From positions 250,692-314,691 of the forward strand of contig ML977009.1 of the NCBI GenBank assembly GCA_010015675.1: a stretch of DNA of 64,000 nt, given 5' to 3'. Below, one piece after another: positions 33,801 through 44,299 of the stretch; position 1 is the first letter of the stretch; each line of letters opens with the position of its first letter. Source of the stretch: Byssothecium circinans (lineage: Eukaryota > Ascomycota > Dothideomycetes > Pleosporales > Massarinaceae). The position numbers and the translations under genes are program-made. Below the pieces are notes generated by a model that was not told the DNA's origin, searched no databases, and saw only the letters and a list, made by a program, of their open reading frames with translations.

Positions 33801-34809
33801 AGGTAAGGTTAACGTTGACTTAAAATCTAAGGAGGAATGAACGCCGCTGTAGTAGGTGGCCTACAATAGATATAAGGTAGTAATAAAGCTGCTGCTTAAT
33901 ATAAGTAAGGTTAATATTAACTTAAAGGATTAGAATAGATGGACGCCGCTATTAGGAGCGGCCTATAACGGATATGAAGTAGTAGTGAAGCTGCTGCTTA
34001 ATATAGGTAAGGTTAACATTAACTTAAAATCTAAAGAGGAATAAATGCTGCTGTAGTAGGTGGCATGTTATAGATATAAAGTAGTAGTTAAACTACTACT
34101 TAACATAGATAAGGTTAACGTAGACTTAAAGAATAGGTATAGATAAACGCCACTATTAGAGGCGGCGTATAACGGACACGAAGCGGTAGTAAAGCTGCTA
34201 CTTAATAAAGATAAGTTTAATATTAACTTAAAGAAAAGAGGACAAACGCTCTCGCAGGCAGCATTCAACAGACATGAGGTGGTAGTGAAGCTGCTGCTTA
34301 ACACAGGCAAGGTTAACGTTAACTTAAAATCTAAGGAGGAATAAACGCTGCTATAGTGGGCGGCATGCTATAGACACAAGGTAGTAGTTAAACTACTACT
34401 TAACATAGATAAGGTTAACGTAGACTTAAAGGATAGGTATAGATAGACGCTATTATTAGAGGTGGCGTGTAACGGACACGAAGCGGTAGTAAAGCTACTG
34501 CTTAACATAAGTAAGGTTAACACTAAATTAAAAAACTAGATAGGCTAGACACTATTATAGAGAGCTATAGTAAATAGATATAAGGTAGTAATCAAGCTAC
34601 TACTTAATATAGAAAAGGTTAACGTTAACTTAATAGACTAGAGAGGACAAATACCACTATTGTTAGCAGCACGGAATAGACACGAAGCGGTAGTTAAACT
34701 GCTACTTAATACTAGAAAAGTTAACGTTAACTTAAAGGACTAAAATAGACAAACGCTACTATCATAGGCGGCATGGTACGGTCATGAAGCGATAGTTAAG
34801 CTACTGTAA
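30819..34809 (+). pseudogene. RIP-degraded HET-domain ankyrin-repeat gene, interrupted by an insertion
   Basis: The frame starts at ATG 30819 (MNHFKYKPIDLEG). The HET domain follows: YEALLYT*G near 30957, YLRYPYEDQILWVDAICIN at about 31066-31120, then SIYKRAERVLI*LG. About 750 bases of linker (LRTLLLKFRGSKV, RDIIYALLSISLDR) lead to about 18-19 ankyrin modules of 34 codons each (VVKLLLNIGKVNVNLK type), ending with TAA at 34807. The stops are TAG, TAA and TGA at positions where homologous repeats have Gln, Trp or Arg. I saw no frameshift apart from the 1,067-bp insertion at 32520-33586, and removing it with one TA restores the ankyrin frame exactly. HET proteins trigger incompatibility cell death in filamentous fungi. 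The original protein would have been near 970 residues. Confidence 0.9.
32520..33586. mobile_element. 1,067-bp TIR element inserted in the ankyrin region
   Basis: Ends are inverted repeats of about 65 bp beginning ACGTAAAGCACCACCGAACC on the left and ending GGTGGTGTGGGCGGTTCAGT...ACGT on the right. TA duplications at 32518-32519 and 33587-33588 flank it. The interior is very AT-rich and has no transposase I can read. The TIRs are GC-rich and almost free of RIP, unlike the interior and the host gene. Confidence 0.9.
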
Positions 34810-34811
34810 TA

Positions 34812-35252
34812 AATGTTAATTATAGTAGCTAATAAGTATGGCTAGTTAGGCTAGGATAATACTAGTCTATGTATTATTATTATCTCTAGGTAGTAGAAGC
34901 GTAACGTATTAAGCATAGTCTAAAGCTAGTAATAGCGTAGTATAAGTAGAGATGCATAAGCATTTTTATAAGTAATAGAGAACTATAATAAATATAGACT
35001 AGTATATTATATTACTACTACTAGCAGGGAGGACGGCTAACCCGCACCAGCACTAACCTTATAAATGTTTTGAAATGTATAGATAATAGGTGAGTAGAGG
35101 TACATGTAGCACAGCTTATAATATCGCTACTTTCTAAGCTACATGTACCGCCCCTGCAAAGTGCTAACACCTATTTAGCAAGCGCTTTCTAAGCAGCTGT
35201 GTGCTTACAATAACTAAAGTGTAGGAACTAGAAACTGATACTAGTCACTACT
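34812..35252. repeat. Right long inverted repeat flanking the HET-ankyrin gene
   Basis: Inverted counterpart of 29673-30295. It begins just after the stop codon of the HET-ankyrin frame. Together the arms enclose a unit of about 5.6 kb. Confidence 0.9.
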
Positions 35253-38200
35253 ATACAAGAGTACGCAAATTTATGGTATATAAAAAGTTCCGCGCTGTCT
35301 AGGCGGCGATTATAGCTAATAAGCATCGCTTAGTAGATTAAGAGCGTATAGAATTAGGTAAGAATAATAGATTAGGGCTTAGCTTCGCACGTCTTTTAGT
35401 TACGCTATTTTAGCACACGGCTCTAGGCTGATTAGAGCTCTTTGGCTAAGGCTAATCACATAGGAAAAAGTAGAAACTAATTTTGCAAGCTTCTATAAAA
35501 GTGAACAGTAGCCGAACCGCTTGCGCGCCAGATCCTAAGTGTAATGTTCTGTTGTTCGCTTAAAGTAGGTTCTAATTATAGATATAGTTTTCCGTTTTCT
35601 AACGCTATAGTTCTAAGTTAACCTGTTAATTCTAGTATTACAGTTATCAACGTAGCGTTTTCTATTCTAAGGAGAGATACCTACTACTATAGCACGCTAA
35701 AGCGTAAACTATTCCAATGGTACTAGCTTAAGAAACTAGATACCATGCTTAGGTTAATGCTAGATTGCAAGCCATACCTTAAAGTTAGTGTAGAAAGAAA
35801 ATTTAATATAGATTTTACTAAAGCTAAACAGACTTATATAATAGATTAACCTTATTAATTAAAAAAAAAACTGCTCTACTAATAGCGACTACTTAGTTTA
35901 TAGTTATCATCATTAGTATCATCGCCTATAGCAACGTTAGTGCCTAGTCTCTTAGTTTTTACCTTATGAAATCGTACTAAAGTCCTTCTAAACTTACGTA
36001 AAAGTATTCTATCTAATTTAGCCTATAAGCCTTATAGTAATTCTAGTTCAAAACTCTTCTACTCTTTATAAAGCGTGCCTACATTTCCTAAAGATCTAGA
36101 AATGCCCTTCTAGGCGACCCTACATGCTTTTCTTATCACTATCTTAAAAGCCTTAGACTACTTAGTCTTATAGAACGTCTTAAGCTTACTTAGCATAACT
36201 TACTACTTTAGCATATTCTTTTACTCTACTAATATCTTTATTTTATATTACTTCTTATAGTCCTTGGATGTCTAATTAACTAAGTCCTTAGAAGTCTAAT
36301 TAATTAAGTTCTTAGATAGTAAATTAATTAAGTCCCGTTATAGCAGTCTTCGTCTAGTCCTTCTGTTGCCTTTAATCTTATCTATAGTATTAGCAATAAT
36401 AGGCACACCCCTATTATTATCAATGATACGGGAGTCGTCTAGTATAGTAATTAGATTTATTAAAGATCCTAGTTCTTAGCTTATTAGCATCGCTACTTTG
36501 GTAGCCTTTAATCTAGCACGGTCCTTGCTTAGTTAGGTAGTCTAGCTTCGTTACATATAAGTTTTAACAGAAGGGACGGTATCTACATACGATTCGCTGA
36601 CTCTAGCTTCCTTGGCTTTATCGTATGTTAAGAGTCTTTGGTTCAAATTGATTAACTAGTTAGACTAAACTTCCGTGTTAGAGCTAAATCCTTAAAAGAT
36701 GTTAGTAGGTATGCCTACAACTAAACTACTATAACTAAGCTTATAGTTAAGAGCTATTAATAGGTCTATAGGTACTATCCTAGATATAAGGATCTTATAA
36801 TCTAGTTCAACTAATTCCGTACTTACCTGTGTAGCTGTTTCAATGAGTAGCATAGCCCCTACATGTTAACTATTAAGCGCCTTAGTAGGACTATCTCTTT
36901 TAACGTTGACTATTACTTTAGACTCCTTTTTAGCAATCTCTCGCAGTGTTTCGCTAGTAGGTTAGGATTTAAACTAAATTTCTAGATTCTCGCCTTTACT
37001 ACTAGTCTAGTCTTTAAGCGTAGAAGGCTTTAAAGCTATATACTAAGCCTTAATCTTAGTAGTACTAACTTAACCTTTAGCCACAGCATTAGTATTTGCC
37101 TAGGGATTATTAGTGCTAGGAAGTAGCGCTATTATCACTCGCTCTTATGCTTTTGTCGCGTTGTTCTGCTTCGTACTAGGAAACGTGAATTGATAGTTCT
37201 TATAACGCGTCTAACGTGTGTTAATCTTAATAGTCAGCGCTCCTCCTAGCAATTTATTAGTGCTAGGTACTATTTTTGGTTTCTTTAATGCATATAAGGC
37301 TTCTATTATGTTTAACTGCTTCCTTAGGAAATAATTGTTATAAGACCTCTTAACGGTTAACGTTTCCTTTGCGCTTTGATCTACGCTTGCTTTGGTCTAG
37401 TTTGGCATAGTTCCCAATTTACTCTTAATCCTTAATTCAATGGCGGCCGCCTAATTAGGATTATCACGAGGTGGCATTTCTTTATTTAGATTAGCAGCTA
37501 CTATAGATTTACTAGGAAGGGCGTTATAAACTAGATTGTTAAAAGACTACATTAATTCTATTCTAAACTAGAGTGTAGGTTCGTTAAGATATAGGTTAAA
37601 AGATAATATGTTAGCTATAAAACTAGAAGTATAAAAGCTTATAAAGATATTAACTTAACCTAAGGAACACCGTAGCTTTATATGTGTTCTCTATACTGTG
37701 CCCCCTTTAAAAGTAGCCCTAAGAAGAGACACATACGCCTTAGAGCTAGGATCTTAAGATGGCGCTAGTGGCGATGCTATAAGCTTTAAGCTTAACATAG
37801 AAGTTACATAAATATAGCGTAAGAAGACCTAGCTGTCAATAATCTACTAGCTTACTAGACTTACTCGCAAGGCGTTCTTAAGCGCCCAACCCACTATAAG
37901 TTGCGATGGGCGCGTGGTGTGTCTTAAATAGAGGCTATATATTAGTAGAAAAGCACTATGTAAGTCATCTAAGTAGTTCTTACCTTATAGGCAGCGTCAT
38001 TAGTTTTTCTATAATCTAAAGGATTAGTCTAGAGTGTCCGTTCCTTCTAGTAATAGTAAAATTTATATCTTACCTTCTAGCTTAGGGGAGACGGCGTCTC
38101 TATATATAGCACCTACTAATACAAACCTCTATACGGATAAGGTATCTAAGCCTTAGTATTAACGGCGCTAATAAATAAAGGCGGCACTTACAGCAGCCTA

Positions 38201-39590
38201 GGTATACTAGTAAGTATATTGCATAAAGTCCCCCTTGTTAGTTTAGGGCGTAGCTAGCACTATAGATAAAGGGACTTTAGAAGTGCATGCCTATGCCTTG
38301 CCTACAACCTCGTCACGCTAGCAATCTAGAATAGCCTAGATTATTAGCGAAGCATAGGAGTATGCATAAAAGGAGTTACTACAGAACCTAAACGTTAGAC
38401 GGTAGAAGTTAGAGTATGCCTTAAGCTTTTAAGGAGGGTGAGTAGTAAAGTCCTTTAGGATAGGGTTAATAAATTATCTATAAGCGCATAGCGCCTAGAT
38501 ACTGTAGAGGGGTAGTAGCTAGCACTCTTTAAATAGTAGCTATATAGAGCTCTATAGAAAGATATAAGGTATGTTAAGTAATAGTAGCTTCTGCCTACCT
38601 TTTACGTAAGTAGTAATAGGCTTTACGTATAACCTTTAGCATACTACTCCTTGCTGTAATGCTACGCCTACCCCTTATAGTTAGGTGTTGCTATAGTCTC
38701 TAAATTACACCTTAGAGGCTATTCGTAAGGAACAGTAATCTGTTCGCTAAGTACAGTAGGTAATTAAAGGTTAGTAAAAGATGAAGTAGGCTACGCAACT
38801 TAACATACCCTATCCTGTAAGTTTATCTAAGAATATTATCTAGGCATCCTTAGCGCCTAGTTAGAGCCCACACAGGCAAGTGTAACTTGCATGAAAACGC
38901 TTGCTTATCTAGTCAATCATCCTTAGGGGCGCTATCACGTAGGTGCTGAAGGCTTTAATCCTAAGATACCTATTACATTAGGCTAGGCGAGTTAGGCCCC
39001 TTGCATAGGCTTAGTATAGGATCTATAGGTGTGTAGCTTTAAGATGTTATAAAGAGGGGAAGGAAGCTAGCGCTACTTAGGCAGCGGCTTTAAAGGGCGG
39101 CTTTAAAAGCATTATAATAGCTATTATTATAAACGTGATAGTAAAGGTATCTCTATATGACTTTTAATAATACTACTCTTTACTAGGAATTTATGCCTAT
39201 TTTTTAGCTATAGTAAGTCTATAAACTTTATAATAACACATAGGAGGTTATTTAGAGGGAGGAACTATCGTTGCGATTAGTCTAGCGAGGTTAAAGTATA
39301 GTAGTTGCTTTAGGACAGCCTCAAATCTAGACTTATAAGCTAATCTCCTTGCCTTGATAGCAGGAGTGATACCTTTGCAATCATGTTATATATGGCGGGA
39401 GTGCTATTCTGGCTAAGAATAATACGTGTGTAATGAAGTAAGGTAGAGGTGTAGGTAGAGTTAACTCATAGTCTATGCTACTAATCTTAATTACCTCTAG
39501 TTAGGCTAAGCGTGTTTCAAATACTCCTTAAGCACACCGCAAATGTTTAGCGGCACATTTTTTGCTTGTAACTATTTGCAATTAAGGGGA
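35253..39590. other. RIPed repeat with a long minus-strand frame trace, no known domain
   Basis: On the minus strand from about 37480 to 36000 a frame shows protein-like composition (for example QRLLTYDKAKEARVSESYVD and NRGVPIIANTIDKIKGNR) with TAG/TAA stops at plausible Gln/Trp positions. It is Lys/Glu/Ser-rich and could be a gag-like or coiled-coil protein. I recognise no catalytic motif. The remainder has no readable gene. Confidence 0.35.
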
Positions 39591-39596
39591 TAGTGG

Positions 39597-39772
39597 AGGG
39601 ATTAGCGTAGCAAAGGAATTAGCGTAGCAGAGGGATTAACGTAGTAGAGGGATTAGCGTAGCAGAGGGATTAATATAGCAAAGAGATTAGCGTAGCAAAG
39701 AAATTAGCGTAGTAGAGGGATTAGCATAGCGAAGGAATTAGCGTGGCGAAGGAATTAGCGTAGCAAAAAGAT
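39597..39772. repeat. 17-bp tandem repeat (GATTAGCGTAGCAGAGG)
   Basis: About ten copies with transition variants (GCGTAGCAAAG, GTAGTAGAG, ATATAGCAAAG). No coding frame. Confidence 0.88.
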
Positions 39773-39899
39773 TAGAAAGTAGTTTAGAGCAAATAGATAG
39801 CTTCACCTCTAGGGATAAAAAGGGGATACCTATATTTATAGCTAAAGCACTACATAGCCACTACTAAGGCGGCTAAGCTAATTAATCAATTAAATTGAT

Positions 39900-40098
39900 T
39901 TATCTTCCTAGAGAGGCGTCTCTAGAATTATCTTCCTAGAGAGACGTCCCTAGAATTATCTTTCTAAAGAGGCGTCCCTAGAATTATCTTCCTAAAGAGG
40001 CGTCTCTAGAATTATCTTCCTAGAGAGGCGTCCCTAGATTTATCTTCCTTAAGAGGCGTCCTAGTTAGAGATGCGTCCTAGTCTATTTTCTCTCTTAG
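39900..40098. repeat. About 28-bp minisatellite, left of the LTR element
   Basis: About six copies of a unit such as ATCTTCCTAGAGAGGCGTCC. A similar array continues at 51862-52045 on the other side of the retrotransposon, so the element inserted into one array. Confidence 0.85.
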
Positions 40099-40321
40099 TA
40101 AGCTAGCGTAGCTCACACAACTCTAATTTAGCTTATAGTATGGAATACTCGCAGAGGGAAAACGTATTTAGTAGCCAAATTAATTGTATTCTTTTCTATA
40201 CTAATCAAAGAGTGGTGGTAAACATTTTATCCCCCTTAGTAGGTATTAAAACTAGCTACTATATACTAACCTAACCCTATAACTATAGGTTAAGCTATTA
40301 GTTACTCTATGCTACAGCACA
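40099..40321 (-). repeat. 3' LTR of the gypsy-type element
   Basis: 223 bp; matches 51639-51861 base for base in length with differences that are nearly all transitions. Its outer side abuts the target duplication TTAG. Confidence 0.93.
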
Positions 40322-40420
40322 TAACCTCCTATGCCTACAGCATCACCCCCTAATGCTATAGCTAAACTAAACTAATTCTCCTTAGCTAGAGCCTAAAAAG
40401 AAACAACTAAAAATCAACTC

Positions 40421-40450
40421 CATAAGAAAGAGAGAGAGAGAGAGAGAGAA
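40421..40450. repeat. GA microsatellite
   Basis: A run of GA dinucleotides of about 20 bp within purine-rich sequence between the 3' LTR and the extra frame; possibly the polypurine tract region on the element's opposite strand orientation is elsewhere, so I assign no function. Confidence 0.6.
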
Positions 40451-40479
40451 AAACAAAAGGAAAAGAGGAGAGAAAGGAA

Positions 40480-43400
40480 ATTCTAACTACTATAGGCAAA
40501 CTATCTTATATCTCTATCCTATCATCATTACTATTCTCCTCCTTAGGCACATTAGGAATCCTATCCTAGTAGAACTTAGCCTAATGGCGCTCTGATAGAT
40601 CCTATCCGTAAAGGCGGAGAAACCTGTCAACAGCCTAATTAACTATAACATTCGCGTTAGTGATGTTGTCATCCTAGCCTAATAGCAGCCTAGCTCCTTA
40701 GGTTAAGAAGTAAGACTAATTAGGAATACCCTTAGTAGGATTTAGCCTATAAGTAATGCGCTTAGCTTCTTTGCACACTTCCTAACTAACAAGAATAGCC
40801 TTCTTTGCATTTTTATGATGCTCCTAGATCTAGTCCTTTATCTTATCACGAGTCATGTCATCCCTAAAATATATTGCTAGCTTATGGTGGACTTAGGGAG
40901 AATCCTAGCACTCCTAATAAACTAACGCGCGTGAAATTGCTAAGGTCTATTAGATAGGCACCGCACTAGGGAAAGGCCAGTCAATGCTACTATACTTGTT
41001 TGGATGCCCTAAAGGGGTAGCAGGTAACGCAGTACAATTATAGTAGGCTATAGCAATCTTATTATAGGTTCCTATTTCTAGAATCTCTATATGCTTTATG
41101 TTATTATAGACTTAAACAAACCACAGGAGCATAGTGCGGCGCTATTTAGTAGCTAGGCTAGTTAAGCCGTAAGGGATAGTTAGTTTTAAAATATAAACCT
41201 ACTTAGGTTTGTAAGGGTGGCGTATCTACTATAGGTACTTGATATAATTATTTAACTTAGGTAGCTAATCATGCGCATCTATCTAGCCCTTAATGTAGGT
41301 ATAGGTGGTCTAGCTAAGGGATTTCCTCTACGCCATGTACTAGTTAAGGCAGGTGTGAAATCTATTAAATAAGATAGTGTAGTTCTTCTTATCCTCTTCA
41401 TCCTAGGACATACTCCCTTAAATCATGTTAGCGCCGCGCCTATTATGGTAGACTTCCTCTAGGTTATAATCTATATGCTTAAAAGTAGTGTTGTCACCTA
41501 GAGAGGTAGATTTAGTATAGTAGAGATATGAAATTAAGTAAGGCTATCTTCGCAAAACCATATACTAAACCTAGTAAGCTAGATTAGAATGAATAAGCTG
41601 CTAGATAGGAGAGTAGTACATAATCTAACCCTATCCTAGGTTAGATTTGCCCTAGATACGCTGTAGATGGTAGTTATACATGCTATATAATTTATTAAGC
41701 ACCTTTTTAAGCTCTAGGTCTTTATGAATCTAGGTAAGGATGCTGCCCATAATCACCATGCCTGTCTTATGGAAGGTAGCAATCTGCTTTTACATGCCAA
41801 ATTACTAAATAACGCGGTCGAAATTCATGTACCACTTTCGCTACGCTAGAAAGAACTAGTAGCTCTTTAGCTAATCCTTATCATAATATCCACGGGCGCC
41901 ACGCTAGAAGAGGATGTATATCTAGGGGTTATTCTTAAAATCACCCTACTAGTCATGATTCATGTACAGTAACTTAAGGAGCTGCTGTAGATGTTCTTTA
42001 GATAAGGCGCGGACGGCAATGCTAATGTAGCTCACGGTGGCTTTACTGTGCTAGAAATAGACTTTATGACTATTAGAGATTTTGTCATAGTATAGCGTTA
42101 GGATATGTAGCTTATCCTTATACATAGCCCGCTAACGTAGCCTAGCGTTCTTTAGCGCCCAATTCAATGGCAAATTAGGCTAGGAATAGCTACACTTCGC
42201 CTCCTTCTTAACAACCCTAATATCCTTAATGTCTAGGTTGTTAACTATCTCTTAATTAAAGTCATCACCCTCTTCCTCTAAAGCCTGTGTGATAGCTAGC
42301 CTATTGCTTTCCACGGCAAGCACATGCTCATGGTTTTTCCTAGCCATAGATCGCGTCACCTATGGCAATAGGGCTTATAGGTTTATTAGGTAAAAGGTAA
42401 GCATATTTAGTAAAGTATTTACTATATACTCCCTTACTCTACGTACTAGGTTAGGCTTTAACATTTCCTAAAGAGCATTTGCTATGGTGAGGTTTAAAGA
42501 TGCGTGATGCCTATAAGACCTAGGGGATTATATCTGCACATCCTAAGACTATCGCATCAGCTAGGCTTGCTAAAGGCAAGGGGAGGATGTCAGAGAAACC
42601 GCGTTAATCGCACGGTTAATGTGCTCCTAAGTGTAGGGATATTCTACTAGCATTTTGCTAGCACTACTAATAGCTAACCTAGTAATCTCCTATTCTAAAT
42701 CATAGGTTATAGGGATAAGTAAACTAGTGCGCTTATAGATCTAGAGTTAGAACTTTTATAGATTATCTAATAGCCCCTAGGCTTCTTGCAGTATAAAAGG
42801 GTAGGGCTACCTCTGCTTATTTATCCTAGAGGTAGCTTTGCTAGTTATTTCTTTGAATTAGTTATACGCATAGGCTAGATCATAGATGTTAACGATAGAC
42901 TTAGGGTACTTTTTAAGTAAAGCATTACTATCCCATGACTATTAGAGGGCATGGGCTAGCTTATAGGGGAAATCCTAATCTAAGCTATAGATGGTTTAGT
43001 CTTAGGCAGTGACGTTAGCTTTTACCCTAAGGCGCTAGATCATCTTCATGTTAATGAAGGGCGTAATGTCAGACATCTTTATATTCTACTAAGCGATGTA
43101 GGTGAGGTAGGTCATTAGCTAGTGCTATATCTATACTTTAGGACTAAAGGAAAGGAGGGCTTTAGAGAGAAACTAGATTTCTAGAGTGTTATAGCTGGTC
43201 TAAACTTAGTTCTACGCGCTAACTAACTTAGTATGCTATTTTAACCTAGAATCGTACGCGCTCCTTAGCCATGGATAGTACTTATAGAATTGATTTAGGC
43301 TACCTTAGATTCTTATTACTTTGCTATCCTTTTCTATCTCTTTTCCTAACTACTAAAATAGATTAAGGCTCTTATCTAGATGAAGAGAACATTGCGCTAT

Positions 43401-43580
43401 TAGCTTACGATATACGGCCTAGCGCTTACTACCTAACTAAGCCTTAATATGTTAAAGGGCTTCATTAAGGGTAAGTTCCCGTGCATAGGGAAGGGGGGTT
43501 ATCAAATAAGGGCTAATACTAACCATGATCTACTGCTGCTAAGGCTGCTGAGTAGGTCTAGGAATTATCTTTAGGGGCAT
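40480..43580 (-). pseudogene. Extra ~1,030-codon open frame downstream of pol in the gypsy element
   Basis: From ATG at 43580 (MPLKIIPRPTQQP) to about 40480 one frame is kept: I checked the codon phase at three distant points (43580, 42356, 40739) and all agree. Interruptions are TAG, TAA and TGA where Gln, Trp or Arg is plausible. Readable segments include ARELTLNEAL, SMARKNHEHVLAVESNRLAI, ISIAVRALSKEHLQQLLKLL and VLNKLYSMYNY. It was apparently rich in Trp, Tyr and Lys. I see no signal peptide, membrane helix cluster or known domain, so it is neither clearly an env-like protein nor a recognised capture. It is separated from pol by about 700 bp of non-coding sequence that may hold its own promoter. 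Confidence 0.7.
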
Positions 43581-44299
43581 GCTAATGGTGATTTTTATAA
43601 TAGTTAAAGATGAATAAAAGTTATCATGAAAGATAAGGGGCTAGCAGGGCTAGTTAAATAGTACCTATCACTGTTTAATAGTTTCCCGCCCTTCTGCGGC
43701 CCTACGCTATCCTTGCCATCTTTTTAGCCCCTCTCCTTATTCAACCGCTAGTATAGCTTAGCAATGCTAGTCATTTTAATTAGCTTATTAAACTATTTAG
43801 TTTAATAAGCTATTCTACTATTAGCTTACCACTCTACTATTTACTATTTACATGTTTTACCTACGTTTATTCACTATAATCCCCTCATCATTCCTAGTCA
43901 TTTTAGTGGCGACGCTGGGTATTTTTATTTAACACGCGGCGTGTCACCCGTCTGTATGCGGGAACGTGCCGCATTTCCGCAAAGGACGGTATATTTCCCT
44001 GTGGTGGCGGCGGTAATAGTAGTTAAAAAATATCTTATCTATTCTTAAAACCTAATATTAGTACTACTCCTTATCTAATTATAGTTTGCTAGGTACACCC
44101 TATAGTGTCTGATTAGCTACTAGAGACGCTAGCGCAACAGCGATACTTATCAGTATCGCGTTGAGCGAAAATCGTTAAATTTATCTAAATTAGGAAATCG
44201 TAATTTTCCTACCTAAACGCCCGCACCTCCTATGCCTTATTCTAATAAATACACTATTCTTATTTTCTTTCCCTATAACTAGCCTTCCCTCTCTCTTGC

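Noticed and set aside
32069..34310. Minus-strand Ser/Leu-rich open frames
   Set aside because: They are antisense to ankyrin repeats; the repeat structure produces repeated open frames such as SSSFTTT.
40099..40321. Reading the 223-bp repeats as independent MITEs
   Set aside because: Same orientation, equal length, common TTAG duplication and gag/pol between them identify them as LTRs of one element.
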